The notes: generated by a model from the letters alone, not told the origin. Positions 8,605-21,807 are shown, counted from the stretch's first letter. The stretch: DNA of 64,000 nucleotides from Streptomyces populi (GCF_002911015.1 NZ_KZ626855.1:46017-110016), one strand, 5' to 3'. Made by a program: numbers and translations.

Positions 8605-9130
8605 AGGTACTGCGAACCACGACATCTGCCAGCGACGTTACACGGCGAGAGCGCCTCTCACCAGAGAGCGAGGGCCGTCAGGTGGAGCGGCACCGCAGAC
8701 ACACACGCCCCACGAGGTCCCGGTATCCGCACGCGGGCCCGGTGACCGAGCGGCATCCAGGCGTGGCCCGACCCTGTCCCACCGTCACGAACCACCCGTC
8801 AGGGCGGCACCGGAAGGGACCACCGACTGCGGCTTCCGGTCGCACCGTCGGCTTTCCGCCCGGCGGGCGGCGGGACGCACCGCCGGCCCCGCGGAGCGCG
8901 AACAGCCCTCCCAGGACGTACCGGCCGGGGCGACCCCACGTGACGCACGACACGACGAGCCGGCGCGGCACGCATCCCGTCGGCCGTCCCGTGTGCGACG
9001 GGTGGGACGTCCACCGTCGCGTGTGGCAGACGGGTCTCGGACGCTCGACGTCTGCTCTGTCGCGGGTCGCTGACTGTCCGTACGCTGACAAGCCAGACAG
9101 CTTCAGGCGTGATCGACGGGGGGAACCGTC

Positions 9131-10687
9131 ATGTCCTGGGATCATCAAGGTGCTCGTGACGGCTTCGTCGTTCCGCCGATGCCGACCGCGCCGCCGCCCG
9201 CTCCCGCCAGCCCCTGGCGGGCCGTCGCGGTGGCGTTGCTGAATCTCAGCGGGCTCGGGCTCGGTTACGCCGTGGTGCGCCGCTGGTGGCTGATGGCCGT
9301 GTGCTGGGTCGCGACGGCGATCCTGCTCCTGGTGGCCCTGCCCGCGGACCCCGACGGGGTCCCCGGCGCCGCGGTGGTGCTCTACCTGGTCTTCCTGGCG
9401 CTCGCCGCCGCGCACGGCGCGGCCGTGGGCCTGCGGGCCCGGCCGGCGCTGCTGCCGAGCGCCCTGATCGCGGCCGTGCTCGGCGTCGTCCTGCTGGCCG
9501 TGCCCGCCACGGGAGTCGTCCTGTACGACGGAGCGCGTGACGAGGCCACGGAGCGGATGCTCCTCGACCGGCTCGACCGGGCCGACGAACTGGTCGAGCG
9601 CTCCGGGAAGCAGGACTTCGCGACGGCCGAGGCCGGCTACCGCCGCGCGCTGGCCTCCTACGCAGCGCTCGGCGAGGACCACCCGGACTCACGCGCGGCC
9701 CGGCAGGTGCCCGACCGGCTCGAGACCTACTACGAAACCGTCGGGGCCCCCTACGCGCGCAAGGACTACTGCTCCGCCGTACCGCCCCTGAAGTACCTCC
9801 GCACGGTTCCGCGCGCGATGGACGAGAGACAACTGGGAGACCTCGCCGACTGGCCCGACGACCGGCTGGCCACGTCGCTCTACGAGTGCGCGGCGGCGTC
9901 GCTGAGCGGTGGGAGCGAGGGCTGGACCACGCAGTTCGACGAGCTCCTGTCGACCTTCCCCAGGTCCGCGCAGGCCGGGAAGGTCGAGCCCGCCGTGCGG
10001 AACGCGGTCGACGAGGCGGTCAGGTCCGTGGGCGGCGACGACCCCTGTGCCGCCGTGCAGCGGCTCGACGGCCTCGACACCCAGGTCCGCGGACTGTCCG
10101 GGGAGCGGGCCGGAGTGGCCGACGCCCTCGGCAAGGACGCCGACCGGGCCTCGGACAACGCGCGTTCGGGCGCGTACGCCTGCGGTGTCGACCAGTACAA
10201 GGACAAGAAGTTCGGTGACGCCGTCACCACCATGAACGACTTCGCCAAGAACAACCCGCACCACAAGAACCGGGCCCGTGCCCGAAAGATCGCCATCGCC
10301 GCGGAGGTCGCGCAGACGGTGCCCGCGGCCGGCAAGCGTCTGCCGACCACGGCCTCGGGCGGCGGCATCGCCGTCACGGTCAAGAACGACAGCCCCGACG
10401 ACATCACGGTCCTCTACACGGGACCGGTGACCGGGAGCTTCGACCTCAAGGCCTGTGGGAGCTGCACCTCGTACTCGCTCGGCAGCACCCTGGGGATCGG
10501 CTTCAAGCCGTGCAGCAGCGGCAAGAACTACCCGCAGCGGACCATCCACCTGCCCGTCGGCACCACCTACTTCGTGCACAAGTCCCGGAGCGGCGCCGGG
10601 AAGTCCCCCGCCTCGGACACCGCCAAGCTCTCTCCGGGCTACGTCTACACGGAGTGTGCGTACACCACCTCGAGCTTCGGCTACTGA
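9131..10687 (+). CDS. Membrane-anchored repeat (TPR-like) protein, unknown function
   Basis: 518 residues. A Pro-rich N-terminus (PPMPTAPPPAPASP) is followed by four hydrophobic segments (about 30-145), then a helical, presumably extracytoplasmic region with TPR-like spacing (about 145-410; for example GYRRALASYAALGEDHPDS, YKDKKFGDAVTTMNDF). The C-terminal beta-rich domain (about 415-518) has paired cysteines (CGSC, FKPCSSG, YTECAY). A good RBS (GGGGGGAACCGTC) precedes ATG 9131. It stands alone, divergent from csp. I do not recognise a characterised family; disulfides would fit the C-domain lying outside the cell. Confidence 0.75.
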   Translation: MSWDHQGARDGFVVPPMPTAPPPAPASPWRAVAVALLNLSGLGLGYAVVRRWWLMAVCWVATAILLLVALPADPDGVPGAAVVLYLVFLALAAAHGAAVGLRARPALLPSALIAAVLGVVLLAVPATGVVLYDGARDEATERMLLDRLDRADELVERSGKQDFATAEAGYRRALASYAALGEDHPDSRAARQVPDRLETYYETVGAPYARKDYCSAVPPLKYLRTVPRAMDERQLGDLADWPDDRLATSLYECAAASLSGGSEGWTTQFDELLSTFPRSAQAGKVEPAVRNAVDEAVRSVGGDDPCAAVQRLDGLDTQVRGLSGERAGVADALGKDADRASDNARSGAYACGVDQYKDKKFGDAVTTMNDFAKNNPHHKNRARARKIAIAAEVAQTVPAAGKRLPTTASGGGIAVTVKNDSPDDITVLYTGPVTGSFDLKACGSCTSYSLGSTLGIGFKPCSSGKNYPQRTIHLPVGTTYFVHKSRSGAGKSPASDTAKLSPGYVYTECAYTTSSFGY

Positions 10688-10790
10688 GGCGACGGCGGGC
10701 ACCCGGCACCGGGCCGGGCGTCCGCCGTCGCCGCAGGCCACGCCTCACGGACCCACCTCACAGGCGCCGTGGCCCCGGTGTGTGGAGCGC

Positions 10791-10829
10791 GTAACCCCCG
10801 GTGATCGAGCGGTGTGACAACCGCGTAAT
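10791..10829 (+). promoter_or_regulatory. Possible GlnR-type nitrogen control site
   Basis: GTAAC-N6-TGATC-N7-GTGAC-N6-GTAAT lies 53-91 bp upstream of the nitrate reductase start. The second pair (10814-10829) resembles the actinobacterial GlnR a/b-site pattern (GTnAC-N6-GaAAC); the first is weaker. Assimilatory nitrate reductase is a known GlnR target in Streptomyces, which supports but does not prove the site. Confidence 0.4.
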
Positions 10830-10881
10830 GGGCCCTTCGTAGCGTCGGTGGAGAAGGCACCGATCACACGGAGGACCGCTC

Positions 10882-13800
10882 GTGACCACGACCACCCAGC
10901 AGGTGCGGACGGTCTGCTCGTACTGCGGTGTCGGCTGCGGGATGGTCCTCGACATCGGTACGGGGCCCGACGGACGGCGTACGGTCCTGAAGGCGTCCGG
11001 CGACAAGGCGCACCCCGCCAACTTCGGGCGCCTGTGCACCAAGGGCGCGACCACGGCCGACATGCTCGCCGCACCCGGGCGGCTGGCCTCGGCCCTCGTG
11101 CGGGCCGAACGCGGCGCGGAGGCCGAGCCCGCCCCGCTGAACACCGCGATCGCCGAGACGGCCCGGCGGCTGCGGGCGGTGATCGACGAGCACGGTCCGG
11201 ACGCCTTCGCGTTCTACGTGTCCGGGCAGATGAGCCTGGAGGCCCAGTACCTGGCGAACAAGCTGGCCAAGGGGTTCGTCGGCACCAACCAGATCGAGTC
11301 GAACTCCCGGCTGTGCATGGCCAGCGCGGGCACCGGATACAAGCTGTCGCTCGGCGCGGACGGCCCGCCCGGCTCGTACCAGGACTTCGAGCACGCCGAC
11401 GTCTTCCTGGTGATCGGCTCCAACATGGCCGACTGCCACCCCGTCCTGTTCCTGCGGATGATGGACCGGGTCAAGTCGGGCGGCGCCAAGCTGATCGTCG
11501 TCGACCCGCGGCGCACCGCGACCGCCGACAAGGCCGACCTGTTCCTGCCGGTCCGGCCGGGAACGGACCTGGCGCTCCTCAACGGGCTGCTGCACCTGCT
11601 GCACGAGAACGACCACACCGACCCCGCGTTCATCACCGCGCACACCGAGGGCTGGGAGGCGATGCCGGAGTTCCTGGCCGACTACCCGCCCGCCGCGGTC
11701 GCCGCCGTCACGGGCGTCCCGGAGGAGGACCTGCGCGAGGCGGCCCGGCTCATCGGCGAGGCCGGGGAGTGGATGAGCTGCTGGACGATGGGCCTCAACC
11801 AGTCCACGCACGGCACCTGGAACACCAACGCGCTCGTCAATCTGCACCTGGCGACCGGGGCGATCTGCCGTACCGGCAGCGGTCCGTTCTCCCTGACCGG
11901 CCAGCCGAACGCCATGGGCGGCCGGGAGATGGGGTACATGGGCCCGGGGCTTCCCGGCCAGCGCTCGGTGCTGGCCGCCGAGGACCGCGCCTTCGTCGAG
12001 GACCTGTGGGAGCTGTCCCCCGGCACCCTGCGCGAGGACGGATCCGGTCAGGGCACCGTCGAGATGTTCCGGAGGATGGCCGACGGGGAGATCAAGGCCT
12101 GCTGGATCATCTGCACCAACCCGGTCGCCTCCGTGGCCAACCGCAGGACGGTGATCGAGGGCCTGGAGCGGGCCGAGTTCGTCGTCGCCCAGGACGTGTT
12201 CGCCGAGACGGAGACCAACGCGTACGCGGACGTCGTCCTGCCGGGAGCGCTGTGGACCGAGACCGAGGGCGTCCTCGTCAACAGCGAGCGCAACGTGACC
12301 CTCGCCCGGCCCGCCGTGGACCCGCCCGGGGAGGCGACGGCCGACTGGCGGATCATCGCCGCCGTCGCCCGCGCGATGGGCTACGAACGGGGCTTCTCGT
12401 ACGACAGCGCGGAGGACGTCTTCGAGGAGATCAAGCGCGCCCACAACCCGAGGACCGGCTACGACCTGCGGGGCGTCAGCTACGAGAGGCTGCGCTCGAC
12501 CCCGGTGCAGTGGCCGTCGGCGCGCGAGGACGGCCCCGACCGCAACCCGATCCGGTACGTGGACGAGAACGGCGCGGGTCCGGTCTTCCCCACGGCGAGC
12601 GGCCGCGCGGTGTTCCACGCCCGCCCGCACCTGCCCCCCGCCGAGATGCCGGACGACGACTACCCCTACGTCCTGAACACCGGCCGGGTGCAGCACCAGT
12701 GGCACACCCTCACCAAGACGGGCAGGGTCGCCAAGCTCAACAAGCTGAACCCCGGTCCCTTCGTGGAACTGCACCCGGACGACGCCGCCGGGCTCGGTGT
12801 CGCCGACGGCGACTCGGTGGAGGTCGCCTCGCGGCGCGGCCGGGCGGTGCTGCCCGCCGTGGTGACCGACCGGGTGCGGCCGGGCTGCTGTTTCGCGCCC
12901 TTCCACTGGAACGACCTGTTCGGTGAGTACCTGAGTGTCAACGCCGTCACCAGTGACGCCGTCGACCCGTTGTCCTTCCAGCCGGAGTTCAAGGTCTGCG
13001 CGGTGTCCCTGACGAAGGTGGCGACCCCGGTGTCCGTGGCGACACCGGCCACCGCCACCGCCACCGGCACCGGCACCGGCACCGCCGGGGCAGGGGCAGG
13101 GGCAGGGTCCGGTGCGGGTGCCGCCCTCGCGGTGGCCGCCGTTCCCTGGGGACCCGCCCCGGCCGCCTCCCCGTCCGCGGGACCCGCGGACGTCTTCGGG
13201 CTCCGGCCCGCTCCGCCGCCGGTCCTGGCCGAGCACGAGCGCCGGTACCTGATCGGGTTCCTCGCCGGCATCGAACCGGGCGCTCCGGGCGTGCCGGTGC
13301 TGCCGCCGGGCGCCCCGTTCAGCCCCGAGCACGCCCTGTGGGTGAACGGGGTGCTCGCCGGCATGTACTCGCGGGCCACGCCGGGAACACCGTCCCCGGC
13401 CCCGGCACCCGCCGGTCCCGTCCGGGAGGTCGTCGTCCTGTGGGCCTCGCAGACCGGCAACGCCGAGGAGTTCGCCACGGCCGCCGCCGACCGGCTCACC
13501 ACCACGGGGCACAGGGCCACCCTGGTCGGCATGCACGACGCCCACCCGGGGGAACTGCCCGCCGGCGCCGACGTCCTGCTGATCACCAGCACCTTCGGCG
13601 ACGGCGACGCCCCGGACAACGGCTCCGGGTTCTGGGACGCCCTGGCCGCGCCCGACACCCCCCGGCTGGACGGCCTGCGCTACGCGGTCCTCGCGTTCGG
13701 CGACTCCTCCTACGACGACTTCTGCGGGCACGGCCGCCGCCTCGACCAGCGCCTGGACGAACTGGGCGCCGTGCGGCTCGCGCCGCGCACGGACTGCGAA

Positions 13801-15045
13801 CCCGACTACGGGCCCTCGGCCACGGCCTGGCTCGACCAGGTCCTCGCCTCCCTGACCGACGGCACGGAGACGGCCGCGCCACGGACACCCGCTCCCCCGG
13901 CGCCCCCGTCCGCCGCCCAGCCGGGGAAGCCGGGCCCCGTCATCGCCCGCCTGGCCGGAAACGAGCTGCTCAGTCTGCCCGGGGCGGGCAAGGAGGTCCG
14001 GCGCTTCACCTTCGACACCCGCGACAGCGGGACCCCGCTCGTCTACCGGGCGGGCGACGCCCTCGGCGTACGCCCCGTCAACTCCCCGGAACTCGTCGCG
14101 GAGTGGCTGGCCACCACCGGACTCGCGCCGGACGCCACCGTGCGTCTGGAAGGAGGCGGGGAGATCCCGTTCCACGACGCCCTGCACCGGCAGCTGGACA
14201 TCACCCGGATCACCCCCGGACTGCTGCGCTTCGTCGCCGAACGCACCCACGACCGGGTGCTGAAGAAGCTGCTGCGCCCCGACAACAAGGACGAGCTGGC
14301 CCGGTGGTCCTGGGGCCGTCAGGCGGTCGACCTCGTCGCCGAACACCCGGTCCGGGCCGACGCCCAGGAATGGGCCGAGGTCCTGAGGCCGCTCCAGCCC
14401 CGGCTGTACTCCATATCGTCCAGCCCGCTGACCGACCCCGGTCTCGTCTCGCTCACGGTCTCCGTCGTCCGCTACGAGAGCCCCGGCGGACGACCGCGCC
14501 AGGGCGTCTGCTCGCCCTTCCTCGCCGACGCGCCCCTCGGCACACCGGTACCGGTGTTCGTCCAGCCCTCCCCGAGGTTCAGGCCGCCGGCCGACCCCGC
14601 CACCCCCATGGTGATGGTGGGCCCCGGCACAGGGATCGCGCCCTTCATCGGTTTCCTGCACGAACGCCGCGCTCTCGGCCACCGCGCGCCCAACTGGCTG
14701 TTCTTCGGGGAGCAGCACCGGGCCACCGACTTCTACTACGAGGAGGAGCTGACCGGTTTCCTCGCCGACGGCACCCTCGACCGCCTCGACACGGCCTTCT
14801 CCCGCGACCAGCGGGCCAAGGTCTACGTCCAGGACCGGATGCGCGAGCACGGTCCCCAGCTGTGGTCCTGGCTCCGGGACGGCGCGCACTTCTACGTGTG
14901 CGGCGACGCGTCCCGCATGGCCAAGGACGTCGACCAGGCCCTGCGGGACATCGCCGTGACCCACGGCGGTCACAGCGCGGACGGCGCCGCCGCCTACGTC
15001 AAGCAGCTCGCGGCCGAGAAGCGGTACGTCCGCGACGTGTACTGA
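10882..15045 (+). CDS. nasA: Fused assimilatory nitrate reductase / CysJ-type NADPH diflavin reductase
   Basis: 1387-residue fusion. Residues 1-710 are a molybdopterin oxidoreductase: [4Fe-4S] cysteines C12, C15, C19 and C52, then the Mo-bisMGD domains ([29 protein letters not shown]) and a C-terminal dinucleotide-binding barrel ([16 protein letters not shown]). A low-complexity Ala/Thr/Gly linker (about 715-750) and a CxxC-less spacer lead to a flavodoxin domain ([14 protein letters not shown], about 850-990) and a ferredoxin-NADP reductase module ([12 protein letters not shown] motif about 1174; [14 protein letters not shown] motif about 1247; [11 protein letters not shown]). It should take electrons NADPH-FAD-FMN-FeS-Mo to reduce nitrate to nitrite in the cytoplasm within one chain. 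GTG start with RBS GGAGGA at 10871. Confidence 0.92.
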   Translation: MTTTTQQVRTVCSYCGVGCGMVLDIGTGPDGRRTVLKASGDKAHPANFGRLCTKGATTADMLAAPGRLASALVRAERGAEAEPAPLNTAIAETARRLRAVIDEHGPDAFAFYVSGQMSLEAQYLANKLAKGFVGTNQIESNSRLCMASAGTGYKLSLGADGPPGSYQDFEHADVFLVIGSNMADCHPVLFLRMMDRVKSGGAKLIVVDPRRTATADKADLFLPVRPGTDLALLNGLLHLLHENDHTDPAFITAHTEGWEAMPEFLADYPPAAVAAVTGVPEEDLREAARLIGEAGEWMSCWTMGLNQSTHGTWNTNALVNLHLATGAICRTGSGPFSLTGQPNAMGGREMGYMGPGLPGQRSVLAAEDRAFVEDLWELSPGTLREDGSGQGTVEMFRRMADGEIKACWIICTNPVASVANRRTVIEGLERAEFVVAQDVFAETETNAYADVVLPGALWTETEGVLVNSERNVTLARPAVDPPGEATADWRIIAAVARAMGYERGFSYDSAEDVFEEIKRAHNPRTGYDLRGVSYERLRSTPVQWPSAREDGPDRNPIRYVDENGAGPVFPTASGRAVFHARPHLPPAEMPDDDYPYVLNTGRVQHQWHTLTKTGRVAKLNKLNPGPFVELHPDDAAGLGVADGDSVEVASRRGRAVLPAVVTDRVRPGCCFAPFHWNDLFGEYLSVNAVTSDAVDPLSFQPEFKVCAVSLTKVATPVSVATPATATATGTGTGTAGAGAGAGSGAGAALAVAAVPWGPAPAASPSAGPADVFGLRPAPPPVLAEHERRYLIGFLAGIEPGAPGVPVLPPGAPFSPEHALWVNGVLAGMYSRATPGTPSPAPAPAGPVREVVVLWASQTGNAEEFATAAADRLTTTGHRATLVGMHDAHPGELPAGADVLLITSTFGDGDAPDNGSGFWDALAAPDTPRLDGLRYAVLAFGDSSYDDFCGHGRRLDQRLDELGAVRLAPRTDCEPDYGPSATAWLDQVLASLTDGTETAAPRTPAPPAPPSAAQPGKPGPVIARLAGNELLSLPGAGKEVRRFTFDTRDSGTPLVYRAGDALGVRPVNSPELVAEWLATTGLAPDATVRLEGGGEIPFHDALHRQLDITRITPGLLRFVAERTHDRVLKKLLRPDNKDELARWSWGRQAVDLVAEHPVRADAQEWAEVLRPLQPRLYSISSSPLTDPGLVSLTVSVVRYESPGGRPRQGVCSPFLADAPLGTPVPVFVQPSPRFRPPADPATPMVMVGPGTGIAPFIGFLHERRALGHRAPNWLFFGEQHRATDFYYEEELTGFLADGTLDRLDTAFSRDQRAKVYVQDRMREHGPQLWSWLRDGAHFYVCGDASRMAKDVDQALRDIAVTHGGHSADGAAAYVKQLAAEKRYVRDVY

Positions 15046-15054
15046 CCGGGACGG

Positions 15055-15083
15055 ACCCCGGCCTCGGGAGCCGGGCCCGGGGT
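15055..15083. terminator. Hairpin between nitrate reductase and NUDIX genes
   Basis: Imperfect 13-bp stem (15055-15067 / 15071-15083, one mismatch and one G-T pair), loop GAG, in the convergent intergenic region. Confidence 0.6.
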
Positions 15084-15117
15084 GGCGGACGTCCGTCGCC
15101 CCGGCCCCGCTCCCGGC

Positions 15118-15615
15118 TCAGGGCGCGAGGCCGCCGCTCGGCGTGAAGCCGAGGTCGACGGGGGTCGCGGGCGGGCCGTCCCGTCGTACGGCGGCCAGCA
15201 GTTCCGGAAGCCGGGGCGGCCACAGCGGCTCCGCCAGGTCCGACAGGTCTTGCGGCGACCACCATCTCCCGCCGAGGATGCCTTCCGCCGCCTGCGACGC
15301 GCCCAGTTCGTCCGCCGGCTCCCTGCGCGGCCCGTACGCGAGGAAGATGTGCTCGTACTGCCGCACGGGGACACCCACGCGGGTGAAGTCGTGTTCCCAG
15401 AAGCACAACGTCGTACCGTCGGGTTCGATGTCCGTCCAGCCGGTCTCCTCCCGCACCTCGCGCACGGCGGCCTGGAGCGGGGTCTCCCCCGGGTCCAGTC
15501 CACCGCCGGGCAGCGCCCAGTGGACGCCGACCTCCTCGTTGTCGTACCGGAACATGAAGACGGCGCCCTCCGGGTCCAGCACCGCGACTCTGGCTGCCTG
15601 CCTGGGTATCCGCAT
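15118..15615 (-). CDS. NUDIX hydrolase
   Basis: 165 residues with a complete Nudix box, G-x5-E-x7-REVREE-TGW, spanning about residues 38-60; the Glu residues coordinate Mg2+ for diphosphate hydrolysis of an X-linked nucleoside diphosphate. The substrate cannot be assigned. It converges with nitrate reductase, and its start (15615) is about 100 bp from divergent mutA. Single-domain protein of the usual length. Confidence 0.9.
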   Translation of the reverse strand: MRIPRQAARVAVLDPEGAVFMFRYDNEEVGVHWALPGGGLDPGETPLQAAVREVREETGWTDIEPDGTTLCFWEHDFTRVGVPVRQYEHIFLAYGPRREPADELGASQAAEGILGGRWWSPQDLSDLAEPLWPPRLPELLAAVRRDGPPATPVDLGFTPSGGLAP

Positions 15616-15717
15616 CGCCTCACCCTGGCAGAGAGATCTGGATCACCGCTACCGAGAGGCCAAGGTCACAGGCTTGGCCTCTGCTGTCGCTCTAGCACTC
15701 TGACCTAGCATCCGAGC

Positions 15718-17528
15718 ATGACAGTCCTGCCCAACGACGGGCTCGCGCTGGCCGCCGAGTTCCCTTCCGCGACCCATGACCAGTGGCAACTCCTGGTAGA
15801 AGGCGTGCTGCGCAAATCGGGCAAGGAGGCCTCGGGCGCGGCAGCCGAAGACGCGCTGTCCACCGCGCTCGAGGACGGACTCGCCACCAGGCCCCTCTAC
15901 ACCGCGCGCGACACGGCCGCCGACACCGGTTTCCCCGGCTTCGCCCCCTTCGTCCGGGGCAGCAGGCCCGAGGGCAACACCACGGGCGGCTGGGACGTAC
16001 GGCAGCGGCACACGGCGGCGGACAACGCCCTGGTCCTCGGTGACCTGGAGAACGGCGTCACGTCGCTGTGGCTCGCGGTCGGCGAGGGCGGCATCCCGCT
16101 CTCCTCGCTCGAGGCGGTCCTGGACGGCGTGTACCTCGATCTGGCTCCGGTCGTCCTCGACGCGGGAGGTGACGTCGAGGCGGCGGCCGGGGAGTTGCTG
16201 CGGCTGTACGCGGCGCGTGGTGTCGCGGCGGACGCCGTGCGCGGCAACCTCGGCGCGGACCCGCTCGGCCACGAGGCCCGTACGGGGACCGCGACGGACT
16301 TCGCGGCGGTCGTCCCGCTCGCGCTGCGGTGCGCCGGCGAGTACCCGGGGCTGCGGGCGCTGACCGTGGACGCGCTCCCGTACCACGAGGCCGGCGGCTC
16401 GGCCGCGCAGGAGCTGGGCGCCTCGCTGGCGACCGGTGTCGCCTATCTGCGCGAGCTGACCGAGGCCGGGCTGTCCGTCGAACAGGCCTGCGCGCAGCTG
16501 GAGTTCCGCTACGCGGCGACCGCGGACCAGTTCCTGACGATCGCCAAGCTGCGGGCGGCGCGCAGGCTGTGGGCGCGGGTCGCCGAGGTGTGCGGGGCGC
16601 CGGGCGCGGGCGGACAGGCACAGCACGCCGTGACCTCGCCGGTGATGATGTCGCGCCGCGACCCGTGGGTGAACATGCTGCGCGCGACGATCGCGACGCT
16701 CGCGGCCGGTGTCGGCGGCGCCGACTCCGTCACCGTCCTGCCCTTCGACCACGCGCTCGGTCTGCCGGACGCGTTCGCGCGGCGCATCGCCCGCAACACC
16801 TCGACGATCCTCATCGAGGAGTCGCACCTGTCCCGGGTGATCGACCCGGCGGGCGGCTCCTGGTACGTGGAGCAGCTGACCGACGAACTCGCCCACGCGG
16901 GCTGGGAGTTCTTCCAGGGCATCGAGCGGGACGGCGGCCAGGCCGCGGTCCTGCGCTCGGGCCGGCTGGCACGCGACCTGGCGGACACCTGGGCCGCCCG
17001 TTCGGTGAAGCTCGCCAAGCGGCGCGAACCGATCACCGGCGTCAGCGAGTTCCCGCACCTGGCGGAGCGCCCGGTGGAGCGCGAGCCCGCCCCCGAGGCA
17101 CCGTCCGGCGGTCTGCCGCGGGTGCGGCGCGACGAGGCGTACGAGGCGCTGCGGGCCCGGTCCGACGCGCATCTCGCCGCCACCGGGGCCCGTCCCCGGA
17201 TCTATCTGGCCACGATCGGCTCCGCCGCCGCGCACACCGCGCGCAGCACCTTCGTGGCGAACCTGTTCCAGGCCGGTGGCATCGAGCCGGTCACGGAGGG
17301 CTCGTTCGAGGACAGCGGCGCCACCGAGGCCGTCCTGTGCTCCAGCGACGCGCTGTACGAGGAGCAGGCCGTGAGCACGGCCGAAGCCCTCGCTGCGGCC
17401 GGGGCCCGGCACGTCTTCCTGGCCGGGCGACCCGCGCAGTACGCCGGTGTCGACTCCTACGTCTTCGCGGGCTGCGACGCCGTCGCCGTCCTCTCCTCCA
17501 CCCTCGACCGCATGGGAGTGTCCTCCTG

Positions 17529-17529
<1 letters not shown>
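15718..17529 (+). CDS. mutA: Methylmalonyl-CoA mutase small (non-catalytic) subunit
   Basis: 603 residues. The N-terminal TIM-barrel half matches MutB ([13 protein letters not shown]; the [32 protein letters not shown] region). The C-terminal Rossmann domain is degenerate: where MutB has the base-off B12 motif DxHxxG, MutA has [15 protein letters not shown], so it does not bind cobalamin. It forms the heterodimer with MutB for (R)-methylmalonyl-CoA/succinyl-CoA interconversion, feeding propionate and branched-chain catabolism or polyketide extender supply. First gene of mutA-mutB-meaB; its stop overlaps mutB by 1 nt. Confidence 0.95.
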
Positions 17530-19699
<2,170 letters not shown>

Positions 19700-19703
<4 letters not shown>

Positions 19704-20683
19704 TCCCACTCGACACCTATGTCAAGGGTGTGCTCGACGGGAAGCGGGCGCTGGTCGCCCGCGCCATCACGCTCGTCGAGTCCACCCGGCCCCAGCACCG
19801 GGCGCTGGCGCAGGAGTTGCTGACCGAGCTGCTGCCGTACAGCGGGAAGGCCCGGCGGATCGGCGTCAGCGGGGTGCCGGGCGTGGGCAAGTCGACCTTC
19901 ATCGACGCGTTCGGCACGATGCTGACCTCGCTCGGTCACCGGGTCGCGGTGCTCGCCGTCGACCCGTCGTCCAGCCGTACGGGCGGCTCCATCCTGGGTG
20001 ACAAGACCCGGATGGAGCGGCTCGCGGTGGATCCGGCCGCGTTCATCCGCCCCTCCCCCACCGCCGGCACGCTCGGCGGGGTGGCGAAGGCGACCCGTGA
20101 GTCGATCGTGGTGATGGAGGCGGCCGGCTACGACGTGGTGCTGGTGGAGACGGTCGGCGTCGGCCAGTCGGAGACCGCGGTCGCGAACATGGTCGACTCC
20201 TTCCTGCTGCTCACGCTGGCGCGTACCGGGGACCAGTTGCAGGGCATCAAGAAGGGCGTCCTGGAGCTCGCGGACGTGATCGCGGTCAACAAGGCGGACG
20301 GCCCGCACGAGCGCGACGCGAAGTCGGCGGCGCGTGAACTGGCGGGCGCGCTGCGGCTGATGCACGGCAAGGACGCCGTCTGGACGCCGCCGGTGCTCAG
20401 TTGCAGCGCCCGCGAGTCGGCTGGTCTGGACACCCTGTGGGAGCGGCTGGAACAGCACCGGACGCTGCTCGACTCGACCGGCGCTCTCGCCGAGAAGCGC
20501 CGTGACCAGCAGGTGGACTGGACCTGGAACATGGTCCGGGACGAGCTGCTCGGCCGGCTGCACTCCGACCGGGCCGTACGGGCTCTCGCCCCCGAGCTCG
20601 AACGGCAGGTCCGCGAGGGCGGGTTGACGGCCACCCTCGCGGCGGAGCGCATCCTGAAGGTGTTCGGCGGCGAAGGCCGCTGA
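19700..20683 (+). CDS. meaB: MeaB/ArgK-type G3E GTPase, methylmalonyl-CoA mutase chaperone
   Basis: 327 residues. The P-loop GVPGVGKST (58-66), switch motif [28 protein letters not shown] and NKAD guanine-specificity motif identify the MeaB GTPase. It gates adenosylcobalamin loading and protects the mutase from inactivation. GTG start overlapping the mutB stop (GTGA), last gene of the operon, followed by a very strong hairpin terminator. Confidence 0.95.
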
Positions 20684-20750
20684 CTCGGACGGCGGTGGCG
20701 GGGCAGGTCGGAGCCCGGCCACCGCTCATACCCCGCGGTGACCCGCGTGA

Positions 20751-20790
20751 ACGCCAGGGGCCCCCGGAGTGATCCGGGGGCCCCTGGCGT
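20751..20790. terminator. Very strong bidirectional hairpin terminator
   Basis: Perfect 18-bp stem (20751-20768 / 20773-20790) with tetraloop GTGA, between convergent meaB and cbtA. It is the longest perfect stem I found in the window. Confidence 0.93.
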
Positions 20791-20804
20791 CGGTGCCGGA
20801 GGGT

Positions 20805-21563
20805 TCAGTTCGCGGCCGGGACCGACCGGCCCGAAGGTGCCTTCGCGGGCCGGGGGTTGAGCATGCGCTCGGCCAACTCACCGAAGACCAGGCCGAATCC
20901 GCCCCACAGGGCGGTCTGGATGGCCAGTGCGGAGAGCCTGAACCGCCACAGCAGGGTGGCCGGGAAGTCCTTCGGGACCTCGTTGACCACGGGCAGGAAC
21001 TGGTAGGCGAGTCCGATCGCGACGGCGAAGGCGGCCACCGCGGTGACGGTGGCGTACCAGTTGCCGAGGCTCGGTGCGAGGCGCTTGCCGAGGATGACGG
21101 CACCCACCGCGAGGAGCACGCTGAGGACCATCATCAGGAAGTACAGGGTGGTCCGCTTGGCGATGGTGTCGCCGTCGCCGACCGACGGCGGGTTGGCCGG
21201 GTACTTCAGGAACGGCACGACGTACACGGCCAGCAGCGCGGTCCCGGACAGCAGGAGCGCGGTCGCGCGCGGGCCGAAGCGGCCCACCCGGCCGAGTGCG
21301 AAGCAGTAGGCGAGCGCGGCGATGCCGCCGAAGGCGACCCCGTAGACCAGGACACCGGTGGCCAGGCCCGCGGTGGACTGGAGGCTGCGGGAGACGAGTT
21401 CGACCTCGTGCCCGTGTTCGTGCGCGTGGGCCTCCTCGAAGCCGATGGCGCTGTCGACGCTCGGTTCGCCGAGGAAGTAGGCGACGACCAGGGCGAGTAC
21501 ACCGGCCGCGAGGCCGGCGAGCATGCCGCGGACGAGGAGGTTTCTTACCGTTGCGGAGTTCAT
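20805..21563 (-). CDS. cbtA: CbtA, predicted cobalt transporter subunit
   Basis: 252-residue membrane protein with six or so hydrophobic segments and an external His-rich loop EEAHAHEHGHEVE after the first helix, as in the CbtA family predicted to import cobalt with CbtB. It lies 22 bp downstream of cbtB, and the pair sits behind a cobalamin riboswitch, the hallmark of this transporter class. The tail after the last helix is short and basic. It converges on the methylmalonyl-CoA mutase operon, a B12 consumer. Confidence 0.9.
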   Translation of the reverse strand: MNSATVRNLLVRGMLAGLAAGVLALVVAYFLGEPSVDSAIGFEEAHAHEHGHEVELVSRSLQSTAGLATGVLVYGVAFGGIAALAYCFALGRVGRFGPRATALLLSGTALLAVYVVPFLKYPANPPSVGDGDTIAKRTTLYFLMMVLSVLLAVGAVILGKRLAPSLGNWYATVTAVAAFAVAIGLAYQFLPVVNEVPKDFPATLLWRFRLSALAIQTALWGGFGLVFGELAERMLNPRPAKAPSGRSVPAAN

Positions 21564-21585
21564 GGGTGTGCGCGGTCCCCTCGGG

Positions 21586-21807
21586 TCAGTGGCAGGGGAA
21601 GCCGAGCAGGTGGCGGGCGTCGTGCACCCACTCGTGGACGTCCTCGCCGGAGACGACGGAGGTGGCGCCCTGTTCGGCGCCGACGAAGTACAGCAGGACC
21701 AGCATCAGGACGCCGAAGAAGACGGCCCAGGGGGCGATCGCCTTCAGCGGCAGCGTGGCGGGAACGGCGGGGGTGGTGGCTGTCGGCTGAGCGACGGTCT
21801 GCGCCAT
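21586..21807 (-). CDS. cbtB: CbtB, small predicted cobalt transporter subunit
   Basis: 73 residues with one membrane helix (IAPWAVFFGVLMLVLLYFVG) and the conserved C-terminal CbtB signature HEWVHDARHLLGFPCH, whose His/Cys residues probably contact metal. A strong RBS (AGGAGGTCCT) precedes the ATG. First gene after the cobalamin riboswitch and followed by cbtA. Confidence 0.92.
   Translation of the reverse strand: MAQTVAQPTATTPAVPATLPLKAIAPWAVFFGVLMLVLLYFVGAEQGATSVVSGEDVHEWVHDARHLLGFPCH

Noticed and set aside
10864..14973. Very long open frame on the minus strand antisense to the nitrate reductase
   Set aside because: Rich in Gly/Arg/Val/Asp with no domain; it mirrors third-codon G/C bias of the plus gene, which has clear catalytic motifs.
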